Origin: Parendozoicomonas sp. Alg238-R29
GTDB taxonomy: Bacteria; Pseudomonadota; Gammaproteobacteria; Pseudomonadales; Endozoicomonadaceae
Length of the DNA: 58,949 nt
Direction of reading: 5' to 3'
Assembly (NCBI RefSeq): GCF_947331445.1
Contig: NZ_CAMZOG010000021.1
Location: 1-58,949, forward strand
Under the pieces are notes generated by a model that was not told where the DNA came from, searched no databases, and saw only the letters and a program-made list of their open reading frames with translations. Shown here in pieces: positions 44,401 to 52,823 of the stretch (within the stretch, counting starts at the first letter, position 1; each line of letters opens with the position of its first letter). A program made the position numbers and the translations under genes.

Positions 44401-46806
44401 ATGTTTAGTTTTTCGAAACTCTCTATTGAGCGCAAACTGCGCTATGCCATGATGATCACCGCTGAGGTGGGTCTTCTGGTGAGCCTGATTGTGTACAGCG
44501 TTTCCGATTACACCAAGTCGAAAGACGCGATGATGGAGCGTATCCAGACGTTGGTTGAGGTTTTCGCGACCAACTCACAGGCTGCTGTTCATTTTCAGGA
44601 TGCCGCAGCGGGCAATGAACTTTTGCATGGTCTGGAAGTTGTTTCTCACATAGAGGAAGCCTATCTTCTTTTGGCCGATGGTCAGAAACTCGCCAGTTAT
44701 AACCGTTCCGACTCCCACACTTACAACAAAAATCTTTTGCCTCCAGACAAACGAACAGTTGAAATCTCCGATGATTGGATGGATGTTGCCCGGGCTATAG
44801 AATATGAAGGCAAGCCTATTGGCACAATAGTGATCAGAGCCAGCCTTGAACCTTTATATCAACAGATAACCCTGAACCTGATGGCAGCCTTGATGATCAC
44901 CATTCTGGCCATCATTGTTTCTTATCTTGCTGCTTATCGGATGCAGAGGTTAATCTCCAATCCAATCACAACTCTTGCGGAAGCCATGAGGCAGGTTTCG
45001 TCTTATCAGATTTTCTCCCACAGACTGGAGAAGACCAGTGACGATGAAATTGGCCAGCTTTACGAGCGTTTCAATGAAATGATGGATCTTGTCCATCACC
45101 GTGATCAAAAGCTGAATAAGAATAAGCAGGAACTGGAAAATACGGTTGAGTTGCGTACAGAAGCGCTCAATATGGCCAACGAAAACCTTCGTGACGCCAT
45201 TGAAGAAGCCACTGTAGCGAAAGAAGCAGCACTCGAAGCAGCAAAAGCCAAAAGCTCATTCCTTGCCAATATGAGCCATGAAATTCGTACGCCTATGAAT
45301 GGCGTTCTCGGCATGCTCGAACTTCTGCGTGATACCCATCTGGAAAAAGGTCAGAAGGATTATCTCGAAACTGCCTATGGCTCCGCTGATGCTTTGTTGC
45401 AAATCATCAATGACATTCTCGACTTTTCCAAAATCGAAGCTGGCAAGCTAGAGCTGGAACAGATTGATATGAGCCCCAGCAGCCTGGCTGATGATGTTTC
45501 TGCTTTGTTGGCTAGCCGAGCACGGGAAAAGAAAATTGAACTTGGCTGCTATACCGACGTGAATATGCCATCCGCCGTGAAAGGCGACCCTGTACGTTTA
45601 CGACAGGTGCTCACCAATCTGCTTGGTAATGCGGTGAAATTCACGGAAACAGGTGAAGTGGTTGTTCGTGCTCTCTACAAGGGAACAGAAAACAATCAAC
45701 ACATTGTTCGCTTTGAAGTAAGAGACACTGGTATTGGTATTCCAGAAGAGGTTGTTCCAACACTGTTCCAGCCATTTACTCAGGCTGATGGTTCCACAAC
45801 TCGTAAGTTTGGAGGTACAGGTCTCGGCCTGACTATCTCTCGCCAACTGGTTGAAATCATGGGTGGCGATTTGCAGGTTACCAGTACCTTTGGCAAGGGC
45901 TCCTGTTTCTTCTTTGAAGTGAAGATGGGCGTCAGTGATGGTGCTGATCTGCCTAAACACTATGAGAGCATGGATCTTTCCAACACCTATGCTCTTATCG
46001 TGGATGACAATCCAACCAACCGGGAAATACTTCACAAGTATCTGGAGGCCTGGGGCATTGACCATGCCATGGCAGAAGGTGGCCCCATAGCCCTTGAAAA
46101 AATGCACGACGCAGTCACAGCAGGCAGACCCTTCCAATTGGCTTACCTCGATATGCAGATGCCGGACATGGATGGCATTACTCTTTCAAAGGCCATCGCC
46201 AATGATAAAGATTTGGGCGACTGCCGGAGAATCATGCTGACAAGTGCCGGTCACCTTTGTGCCAAGGAGCAGAAAGAGGCATTACTCCATGGCAGTTTGG
46301 CAAAGCCATTCAGACAATCTCAATTACTTGATCTGACCATGGAAGTGATGAACCGTCAGTCAGTGAAAGATATAGCGCCAGACAAACCCAAAGAAACCAA
46401 AACCAAGTTCGAAGACAAGTACTCTCTGCTATTGGTAGAAGACAACCCGGTTAACCAGAAAGTTGCCAAAGCTATGCTGAAGAAGCTTGGCATTACCAAT
46501 ATTGACCTTGCAGTGAATGGCCGTGAAGGTTTGGAAATGACGGGTAAGAAGAAGTACGACCTGGTGCTAATGGATTGTCAGATGCCAGAAATGAGTGGCT
46601 ATGAATCCACCGAAGCCATCAGAAAGCGGGAAAGTGAAGAGAGTAGTGAAGAGAGTAGTGAAGCCCATAAGATTATTGCCATGACGGCCAACGCTATGGA
46701 AGGTGACAGGGAAAAATGTATTGAAGCCGGTATGGACGATTACATCAGTAAGCCGGTTAAGAGTGATGCCCTGGCAGAAATGCTTTCACGGTGGTTAAGC
46801 GAATAA
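44401..46806 (+). CDS. hybrid sensor histidine kinase with two receiver domains
   Basis: From the ATG at 44401 (AGGG upstream; the frame opens at 44338) the protein has 801 residues. A first membrane helix (about 15-36), a periplasmic sensor of about 120 residues resembling CHASE8, a second helix (about 157-180) and a HAMP domain (NPITTLAEAMRQVSSY) lead to a coiled coil. HisKA follows with FLANMSHEIRTPMNGVLG (phospho-acceptor His293), then HATPase motifs NLLGNAVKFTETGE, DTGIGIPEE and GGTGLGLTISRQL. A degraded-looking receiver (LDMQMPDMDG) and a full receiver (MDCQMPEMSG) follow. No Hpt or separate regulator is adjacent, so partners must lie elsewhere. A 12-bp duplication encodes the ESSEESSE stretch in the last receiver. 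Confidence 0.93.
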   Translation: MFSFSKLSIERKLRYAMMITAEVGLLVSLIVYSVSDYTKSKDAMMERIQTLVEVFATNSQAAVHFQDAAAGNELLHGLEVVSHIEEAYLLLADGQKLASYNRSDSHTYNKNLLPPDKRTVEISDDWMDVARAIEYEGKPIGTIVIRASLEPLYQQITLNLMAALMITILAIIVSYLAAYRMQRLISNPITTLAEAMRQVSSYQIFSHRLEKTSDDEIGQLYERFNEMMDLVHHRDQKLNKNKQELENTVELRTEALNMANENLRDAIEEATVAKEAALEAAKAKSSFLANMSHEIRTPMNGVLGMLELLRDTHLEKGQKDYLETAYGSADALLQIINDILDFSKIEAGKLELEQIDMSPSSLADDVSALLASRAREKKIELGCYTDVNMPSAVKGDPVRLRQVLTNLLGNAVKFTETGEVVVRALYKGTENNQHIVRFEVRDTGIGIPEEVVPTLFQPFTQADGSTTRKFGGTGLGLTISRQLVEIMGGDLQVTSTFGKGSCFFFEVKMGVSDGADLPKHYESMDLSNTYALIVDDNPTNREILHKYLEAWGIDHAMAEGGPIALEKMHDAVTAGRPFQLAYLDMQMPDMDGITLSKAIANDKDLGDCRRIMLTSAGHLCAKEQKEALLHGSLAKPFRQSQLLDLTMEVMNRQSVKDIAPDKPKETKTKFEDKYSLLLVEDNPVNQKVAKAMLKKLGITNIDLAVNGREGLEMTGKKKYDLVLMDCQMPEMSGYESTEAIRKRESEESSEESSEAHKIIAMTANAMEGDREKCIEAGMDDYISKPVKSDALAEMLSRWLSE

Positions 46807-46942
46807 GTCCACTACCAATAGCCTTCCCTTTTGTTCTCCCCGGTTAAATGATTAGCTACTTTACCTGTGAAAAAAGGGCTGTGAAGCACGGTCAGAAATA
46901 GTTAACATCCGCACATTCTTAATAGAAATTGTAGTGAAAGTT

Positions 46943-47782
46943 ATGGATGTTCAGGTAGTCGACTACTCTGCCGCCGATGCGCCGGAAAAGTTTGTTGAAT
47001 CCTTACGCGAAACTGGTTTTGCTGTTTTAACCAACCACCCCATACAACAAGAACTGGTTGAATCTATCTACAGCAACTGGCTTGAGTTCTTTCACTCTTC
47101 CCACAAACACGATTTCCTGTTCGACCCGGAAAAGCAGGACGGTTTCTTTCCTTCAGACGTTTCAGAAACCGCCAAAGGGCATGCCAAAAAAGATATAAAA
47201 GAGTACTACCATATTTACCCTTGGGGGCGCGTGCCAGAAGAGCTTAATGCCGAGATAAGAAGTTATTATAAGCAGGCTTCAACACTGGCAGGCGAACTAC
47301 TGAAATGGGTGGAGAGCAATTCTCCTGAAAACGTTGCCGGTAAGTTCTCAGAGCCTCTTCCTGATATGATTGTTGATACGCCCAACACTCTTCTGCGCGT
47401 GCTGCACTACCCACCATTTACAGGTGAAGAAGAACCAGGAGCTATTCGTGCAGCAGCCCATGAAGATATCAACCTGTTAACCATTCTTCCTGCTGCCAAC
47501 GAGCCAGGCCTGCAGGTAAAAATGAAAGATGGAAACTGGGCCGATGTGCCATCCAACTTTGGCAATTTAATTATTAATACTGGTGATATGCTGCAGGAAG
47601 CTTCTGGTGGGTATTTTCCTTCGACCAGCCATCGGGTGATTAACCCTGTTGGTGGCAGCCAACAGAACTCTCGAATGTCTTTGCCTTTGTTTTTACACCC
47701 TCGGAGTGAAGTCGTGCTTTCTGAGCGGCATACGCAGCGGAGTTATTTGCTGGAGCGATTGAAGGAGTTGGGGGTTATTTGA
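46943..47782 (+). CDS. 2-oxoglutarate/Fe(II)-dependent oxygenase, isopenicillin-N-synthase-like
   Basis: The double-stranded beta-helix core carries the iron ligands His-x-Asp in AAHEDINLLTIL and the distal His in TSHRVINPV, and the 2-oxoglutarate Arg-x-Ser in NSRMSLPLFLHP. The N-terminal block (FVESLRETGFAVLTNHPI) is the DIOX_N domain of this family, which ranges from ethylene-forming and gibberellin enzymes to antibiotic synthases. The ATG at 46943 is used; a GTG at 46934 gives three more residues, and neither has a good ribosome site. The substrate is unknown, and no biosynthetic cluster is adjacent. Proteins of this type in marine gammaproteobacteria are mostly uncharacterised. Confidence 0.88.
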   Translation: MDVQVVDYSAADAPEKFVESLRETGFAVLTNHPIQQELVESIYSNWLEFFHSSHKHDFLFDPEKQDGFFPSDVSETAKGHAKKDIKEYYHIYPWGRVPEELNAEIRSYYKQASTLAGELLKWVESNSPENVAGKFSEPLPDMIVDTPNTLLRVLHYPPFTGEEEPGAIRAAAHEDINLLTILPAANEPGLQVKMKDGNWADVPSNFGNLIINTGDMLQEASGGYFPSTSHRVINPVGGSQQNSRMSLPLFLHPRSEVVLSERHTQRSYLLERLKELGVI

Positions 47783-47817
47783 TTTTCCTTAGGCTTAATG
47801 GCGGCTTAATGGGACTT

Positions 47818-47861
47818 AATGGGGTCGGAGTTATTTTATAATCTCGACTCCCTGCCCCATT
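47818..47861. repeat. REP-like imperfect palindrome
   Basis: AATGGGG (47818-47824) pairs with CCCCATT (47855-47861), and GGAGT pairs with ACTCC inside, around an AT-rich loop. Just before it CTTAATGG is repeated three times. The GGGGTC-GGAGT form resembles the REP elements mobilised by REP-associated tyrosine transposases (GGGGTCAGAGT type). No such transposase is in the window. Confidence 0.5.
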
Positions 47862-47931
47862 ACCACAAAGTTTGACGACTTCTCTTTTTCAACTTTAGTT
47901 AAGTGTGTACTTTCAAATGTGAGACGCACTT

Positions 47932-48375
47932 GTGATATTAATAAGTAAAAAACCAGTCGTATTTTTGTGGCGTTTTATAATTTATTCAATACTTCTATTG
48001 TTCTTGTCACTTTATCTCTTCACATTCGTCAAAAGCAGACTGGAAACTGAAGCAATCGAAGCAGTAAAACTCAAAGAACCAACACTATGGCCGTTCATCT
48101 ATGGGGTGGAAGGTGAAGGTGCTTGGCTGTCATCAAACAAAAATAACTATTTGAAGGAACAGGCACAACTAATAATAGGAAACCATATAAATCATAAAAG
48201 TATATCCTGGACAATCAACATACAGAGAACTATTAGAGATAAAAAACTATCACTAGAGTTTTTCATACGGGGAAACTTTCAACGCCATAGTACATTACAT
48301 ACTATTCTTGTAGTCGGTATGAAAGCGCCCAAAGTAATGTATCAGGAGATGCTTATAGAGAAGCCTAAAATCTAA
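47932..48375 (+). CDS. small membrane-anchored protein, unknown
   Basis: The 147-residue frame starts with GTG. Residues 8-33 (VVFLWRFIIYSILLLFLSLY) form one membrane helix after a basic start, with the rest probably outside the cytoplasm. The domain is AT-rich and Lys/Ile-rich compared with its neighbours. It sits beside the pilin locus and is convergent with tfpZ, so it may belong to it, but no family is recognised. Only a weak ribosome site (GAGA) is present. Confidence 0.5.
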   Translation: MILISKKPVVFLWRFIIYSILLLFLSLYLFTFVKSRLETEAIEAVKLKEPTLWPFIYGVEGEGAWLSSNKNNYLKEQAQLIIGNHINHKSISWTINIQRTIRDKKLSLEFFIRGNFQRHSTLHTILVVGMKAPKVMYQEMLIEKPKI

Positions 48376-48395
48376 ATAAGACTTCTCTCTTTATT

Positions 48396-49150
48396 CTAAA
48401 AAAAAGGGTTAATGGGCAAATAAAAACTCTCAGACCTATCTACAGGATAAAGTTCAATCCATGTTGAGAAACGGTTTCTGGCTGGCAGCCACGTAAAGTC
48501 ACCTTCAGGCAAAGTGTATATTTGTTCTTCATCAGACTTCTGCTTTAAGACTGTATCTAATCTTTCTCTATCAAATGACTTTGAGAGAATTTCACCCTCT
48601 CTACACTCCCTATAGTATTTTGGGAAAAATTGCATATCTTTACCCGCAATACCAGAAAATAGAAGAGCTGATTTTTCCTGGGGATTCGTTGGGGGCTCAG
48701 TACAAACACTTATAGGGCCAGTCCAACTTAATGATTGATACTTGGTAGAAGCATTAAGTAAGTCTTGTTCATCCAGTTCTAATGGTGTGACAATTTCAAT
48801 TCTATCTTTCACAAAAACAGTAAAAACAGGGCGAGAAAGTGCTACGGCATACAAACCATATACCAATGCGGATAATTGAACCACTGCTATCAGAGTATAG
48901 TCACGTACCAACTCTGACTTCGGTTTTCTACTATTAAAAATTACCAATGAGATAACTGGTCCTAGGCTCACTTCGACAATAAGAATTATTGAATAGAGCT
49001 CTACCCCCCCAGCATTTCGGCCATTTGTCCCGGGTACCAAATAAGGAAAACAACACTCCCCGAGCATAGAGCAACCAATAAAGATACGCAGGCATGGATA
49101 GCTGCCGCCTGTAATTTTGAATTGATTGTAGGCCGTAATAAGGCTGGCAT
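48396..49150 (-). pseudogene. tfpZ: tfpZ-type pilin accessory gene, broken by one base in a G7 tract
   Basis: The C-terminal 190 codons (in-frame with VELYSIILIVEVSLGPVISL, then VIFNSRKPKSELVRDYTLIA and RPVFTVFVKDRIEIV) are clearly the TfpX/TfpZ family of type IV pilin accessory proteins. The matching N-terminus is in another frame: an ATG at 49150, behind GGAG nine bases upstream, gives MPALLRPTINSKLQAAAIHA then a helix ending FLIWYPGQMAEMLGG, at which point a stop appears. The switch falls in seven consecutive G (49004-49010 on the plus strand as C); eight would restore the whole protein. In other bacteria this inner-membrane protein affects pilin assembly. An uninterrupted frame opening at 49190 lacks the expected first helix and is not the real start. 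Phase variation, ribosomal slippage, decay or an assembly error could each explain it. Confidence 0.82.
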
Positions 49151-49204
49151 ATACGAGATCTCCGCAAATATCACAAACAAAAAATATCAATTCGCAGTAA
49201 AGCT

Positions 49205-49232
49205 AAAAAGGCTCCTAATAAGGAGCCTTTTT
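49205..49232. terminator. terminator between pilA and tfpZ
   Basis: AAAAAGGCTCCT-AATA-AGGAGCCTTTTT is a perfect 12-bp stem with T runs in both directions. On the minus strand it follows pilA and precedes tfpZ, so most pilA transcripts should end here and any tfpZ expression would need read-through or its own promoter. Confidence 0.92.
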
Positions 49233-49275
49233 AGTCACTCAAGAGAGCAAGCCCTCAAGAGTAAAGTAAACACTA

Positions 49276-49872
49276 TCAGCCACGGCATTCAGCAGGAGTC
49301 AAGTTGGATGGCAGCAAGTTGGCAGCAGGAATAGTTACACTACCAGAAATTGCTTCAACACCAGCAGCCAATCTTTCCCGAGAGAAGCAGGTCCAAACGA
49401 GGAACTGAGCAGGACGCACGCCCACTACTAATGCAGCACCACCGGAAGAAGGAATCATTACTACTGTATTGCCGTTGGCAGCAGGATTAACACGAGCAGT
49501 ATGTGCAACAGAAATCTGGCCTGTGGCATTATCAACAGTCATGTTTAATACATTTTGGGAACCGTTCGGGTTACCGTCTGCACCAAGAGTTTGCGTACAA
49601 GTGGCACCACCAGCACAAGCAACAGGCGCACCGTTAACAGTAGCACTCGTAGTAAACCCTGCACCAAAACCTCCGTTGGCAGCAGGTGTTACATTATTAG
49701 CATTATCTTGAACCAAATCCTTAAGGCCTTTAGCCATCAGCATACCCTCAGATACACGAGCTCTAGCTGTGTAATCTTGATAAGCTGGCAATGCTGTTGC
49801 CGCCAAAATACCAATAATCGCAACCACGATCATCAATTCAATAAGAGTAAAACCGCTCTGTTGTGTTTTCAT
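49276..49872 (-). CDS. pilA: type IV major pilin PilA
   Basis: The pilin has a seven-residue leader and cleavage site [19 protein letters not shown] with Glu5, a long assembly helix ([20 protein letters not shown]), an Ala/Asn/Gly-rich variable domain, and a C-terminal disulfide loop between WTCFS and PAECRG. An additional pair (ACAGGATC) lies in the middle. The ATG at 49872 has GGGAA seven bases upstream; a GTG lies two codons earlier. The 198-residue length is normal for a group with an accessory gene (tfpX/Y/Z) downstream, as here. A sigma-54 promoter lies upstream, as known for pilA of Pseudomonas. Confidence 0.93.
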   Translation of the reverse strand: MKTQQSGFTLIELMIVVAIIGILAATALPAYQDYTARARVSEGMLMAKGLKDLVQDNANNVTPAANGGFGAGFTTSATVNGAPVACAGGATCTQTLGADGNPNGSQNVLNMTVDNATGQISVAHTARVNPAANGNTVVMIPSSGGAALVVGVRPAQFLVWTCFSRERLAAGVEAISGSVTIPAANLLPSNLTPAECRG

Positions 49873-49994
49873 TTTCACATTCCCAACTTTGTTGTTATAT
49901 CCAGCCCAACCGGGCTATCTCCAAGGAGACAGTCCCCAGTTAAACTCAGGAAACTTTACGCAACTTACGCTGCGGCCTCGCTTGGCATATACAT

Positions 49995-50011
49995 ATCAAC
50001 CATCGTGCCAA
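49995..50011 (-). promoter_or_regulatory. sigma-54 (RpoN) promoter of pilA
   Basis: On the minus strand TTGGCACG (50011-50004) then TGG and TTGAT follow, giving TGGCAC-N5-TTGA. The -24 box is perfect, and the -12 box differs from TTGC by one base. The predicted start near 49983 leaves about 110 bases before pilA. PilR-type activator control is the known pattern for such promoters. Confidence 0.65.
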
Positions 50012-50104
50012 CTTTGCTTACATAAGCAGCGAAAGGCTCTATCTGGGCATTTCTGTCAATTGTGAACTTAGTCAGGAAACCATGGGCGTGTATTTTGGTA
50101 ACAC

Positions 50105-50125
50105 ATGTGCCGCTTTGCGGCACAT
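50105..50125. repeat. perfect 9-bp hairpin in the pilA upstream region
   Basis: ATGTGCCGC and GCGGCACAT (one loop of TTT) are exactly complementary. No T run follows on either strand. It lies in the 351-base gap 49873-50223, which otherwise holds only the pilA promoter and leader. Confidence 0.6.
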
Positions 50126-50223
50126 AGAATGGTGTCGTCGTGTGTCAGGCAGCTTTTATCCCGCTCTATATCCCGCTCTATAAAAAACTCTGTGCAAGCG
50201 CGAAATCACTTTCCCTGGCACTT

Positions 50224-52404
50224 TTAACGCCAACCAACGAGTTTGCCCCATTTCCATTTCCACGGTAGCCACGATGTGGACTGCACAGGCTGGGCAGGTT
50301 GATGTTCAACCGTTCTGTCTTGATCAGGAGACTCTTCATGTTCATATCCATATTCATGTCCATGTTGGAGTTCAACTGGAACCCAAACGTCATGCTTAAG
50401 CATGTATAAAGAACCGTCCTCCCCTTTACTTACTATACGAATGACTGGTTCCGCATCGTCACCCTCTCCGGTAGAACTAATCAACGACTTTGCTTCGATA
50501 AGATCACTGCCATCTTCATCGGGTTTGTAACGCTCAATCAAGTTTGACACCCTCTCAAGCAGAATATCCTGATCAATAATGAAATAAATACCTGCTCCTT
50601 CCTGATCTATGGATGAATCCTGGGGCAACATAACTCCAGTCAATTTAAAAGGCGGGGCAAATGTGAATTGATTCGGGGGGGTAACCCCTAGTGGTACAAG
50701 GGTGCTAATCTTGCGTCGTAATTTTCCATTAAAAGCCAGCTCTGCATCCACACTGCTTAATTGCATGTAATCAGAGTTATCTGATATAAAATCCGTATGA
50801 CTATTTAAAAGTCCATCCCGCAGTTTTTCCTCATATTTGTCTCCTTCCAAAAAGTTACCAAAGGCCTTTTCACCTACACGTGCGAGCACTTTTTTTATAC
50901 GCTCTGCCAGCTCTTCCTTTGTATCACCCGAAAGAGCTCTACTTTCATCAGCAGCTTGAGAGGTACGGGAGCCTAATCCTGCTGTTATTAAAATAACTTC
51001 TTGCAAAGCATAATCCGAAGTGATTCCAGCTAACCGATGCATGGAAGCCTTATGAGTATTGTCTAATTGAGACATTGCCTGTGTTGCTGGCGTGTCTAAT
51101 CTTTGGAGTTTATCTTCACTCACAGCTAGTTCTTCTCGGCGTTCATCCTCTTGGCTATCAGCCCGAAGTTCAAGTTTCAGAAGCATGTTTAGTCTGGGCA
51201 GGGTAGGGTCCGTCGTATTGACCGGCTTGAACGTTTTGATCGGACCGACCGGAATTGCATAAACAGTCACAACCCCTGTCGTGTATTTTTTCCCGATCGG
51301 ACTTGTTCCTTGCCCAGGCGTGAACTGTATACGTATGTGGACAGGCCCCAGTTTATACGAGTGCAAATAGTAAGCTGGGCTATAGTAAGAGCCTTCCACT
51401 TCATACCACGTCGAATGCATCTCCCATCCGTCCGAGGCTTTCAGGGTTGTTGTTAAGGCAGAGGCAGAGGCAGAGCCATTCCCAATACTTTGAAGATAAA
51501 CTGGTAATTGAACGGTTTCACTTTCATCAATAGTCACGACTTTTACGGGACTAATGCGGGTGTAAGTTGTTTGTTTCTCCTCTGATTGGATGTCAGTTCC
51601 CTGATCACCTTCGACAGGTTCATCATCCTCCTGAGTGGAGTTACTGATACCGACTATCCCTTTAACCTGTTCGGTTTCTTCTGTATTTCCCTTTGCACCA
51701 AGCTCTTCGGTTCCTTTCTCGTCTCCAGAAGAGACATGGGCTACCTCTTCATTCGGGTCTGTTTCTTTTGTATGTTCCCCTGTATCAGGCTTATCGGCCT
51801 TCTGCCTTTCCTCAGTGAATTCACTGACTATATTTGTAACCTGTTCGATTTCTTTTGTGTTGCTCTCTGTTTCAGTATGCTGGCTTCCTGCTTGAAGAGG
51901 TGGAGGAACAACCGGAAGACTTGTGTCGTCTTCTCTTTCCGTGCCCCCAGACGATGTCACTACTGCCAGATTTGTAGAAGGCGTTAGACTCTGTGTGCTG
52001 GCCAATTTCTCTTCGGTACTTTCTTTATTTGGACGCTGTTTATTTGAACGCTGTTCTTTTTTCTGCTTGCCCTTCTTGAATTTCGAAGTTTTGAGGTTGT
52101 GCGGCTTTGTCGCTGATGGTGAGTCGAAGGCTTTCAAACCACGATCCCCTGAACGTCTTGTTAACTCGAGGGTTTTCGAACTACGTCTCACTGGACGTTT
52201 GCTTTCTCTCATCTCTTGATCTGGACCGACCTCCGTCATATCGCTTTTAGGTTCAGAGTTTCCCCCAAGTATGGCGGCTCCAGGCAAGTGAGTAGATGCA
52301 GCACTGCCACTTTTTTCTTGCGACGCGCCAACGTTCCCAACCCACAGCGCCGTCAAAAGGCTGAAGAGTGGGAGCTGAAACACAGTTACCAGCACTTGGC
52401 GCAT
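50224..52404 (-). CDS. large secreted, mostly disordered protein of unknown function
   Basis: The ATG has AGGAGG about seven bases upstream, and the signal peptide is MRQVLVTVFQLPLFSLLTAL up to about residue 27. Residues about 30-280 are low-complexity and charged (Lys, Glu, Ser, Thr), including a basic stretch (KFKKGKQKKEQRSNKQRP) and acidic repeats such as KEIEQVTNIVSEFTEE and EETEQVKGIVG. The region from about 290 to 700 is more ordered, with beta-rich segments (YYSPAYYLHSYKLGPVHIRI) and a helical part (ERIKKVLARVGEKAFGNFLEG). The C-terminus is His-, Glu- and Trp-rich. I recognise no domain. Export and composition suggest a surface or secreted factor. Confidence 0.75.
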   Translation of the reverse strand: MRQVLVTVFQLPLFSLLTALWVGNVGASQEKSGSAASTHLPGAAILGGNSEPKSDMTEVGPDQEMRESKRPVRRSSKTLELTRRSGDRGLKAFDSPSATKPHNLKTSKFKKGKQKKEQRSNKQRPNKESTEEKLASTQSLTPSTNLAVVTSSGGTEREDDTSLPVVPPPLQAGSQHTETESNTKEIEQVTNIVSEFTEERQKADKPDTGEHTKETDPNEEVAHVSSGDEKGTEELGAKGNTEETEQVKGIVGISNSTQEDDEPVEGDQGTDIQSEEKQTTYTRISPVKVVTIDESETVQLPVYLQSIGNGSASASALTTTLKASDGWEMHSTWYEVEGSYYSPAYYLHSYKLGPVHIRIQFTPGQGTSPIGKKYTTGVVTVYAIPVGPIKTFKPVNTTDPTLPRLNMLLKLELRADSQEDERREELAVSEDKLQRLDTPATQAMSQLDNTHKASMHRLAGITSDYALQEVILITAGLGSRTSQAADESRALSGDTKEELAERIKKVLARVGEKAFGNFLEGDKYEEKLRDGLLNSHTDFISDNSDYMQLSSVDAELAFNGKLRRKISTLVPLGVTPPNQFTFAPPFKLTGVMLPQDSSIDQEGAGIYFIIDQDILLERVSNLIERYKPDEDGSDLIEAKSLISSTGEGDDAEPVIRIVSKGEDGSLYMLKHDVWVPVELQHGHEYGYEHEESPDQDRTVEHQPAQPVQSTSWLPWKWKWGKLVGWR

Positions 52405-52823
52405 AAAAAAACCTCCTGCTCTGCACGAGAGAGTACGTACAGGGTGAAGAGGTATAGATCAGAGCTTGCGTTTTTACAGCTTTTTGTAAAGCACATGCCT
52501 TCAGTATTTCTCTTTGATCTATACAGCCATAAAGTTCAGATTTTCTACTTATAATGAGCCATCCCCCGTTACTGAGAGTGAAGAGACAACTGTCGTGAAT
52601 AACAACTGTCGTGAATAACAAGTGTCGTGAATAACAAGTGTCGTGAATGCTGTGCCTGTTTCACGTAAGGCTGACCTGCATCATTGCAGCAATGGTGCAT
52701 ATCACGCACATTGCCAAGTCTTCACAGTTTCTCAAATCAGCACTGATCACTGCATAGGGAAAATGCATGAGTGGCTCTGGTTTGCCTGAGGTTGCCCTTT
52801 GAACGCAACCCAACGAGGTTCTC
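52405..52823. other. upstream region of the selenium operon and secreted-protein gene
   Basis: No gene is seen. It holds a 10-bp inverted repeat (GTATAGATCA at 52452-52461 with its complement at 52515-52524), a TATAAT hexamer at 52550-52555 without a good -35, a four-copy tandem repeat at 52586-52649, a stem-loop at 52689-52714 (GCAATG with CATTGC) and a hairpin GGTTGC/GCAACC at 52790-52810, directly before the GAGG ribosome site of yedF. Confidence 0.7.
52586..52649. repeat. four tandem copies of a 16-bp unit
   Basis: Two copies of acaactgtcgtgaata are followed by two variants acaagtgtcgtgaata/g at exactly 16-bp spacing. There are no spacers between them, so this is not a CRISPR array. It may be slippage, or regulator binding sites on one face of two helical turns. 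Confidence 0.9.

Noticed and set aside
49148-49190. start of tfpZ at 49190 in the uninterrupted C-terminal frame
   Set aside because: That frame's first 60 residues lack the N-terminal helix of the family, whereas the other frame with ATG at 49150 has it and a ribosome site.
52586-52649. possible CRISPR array
   Set aside because: The units are directly adjacent without spacers, and no cas gene is in the window.
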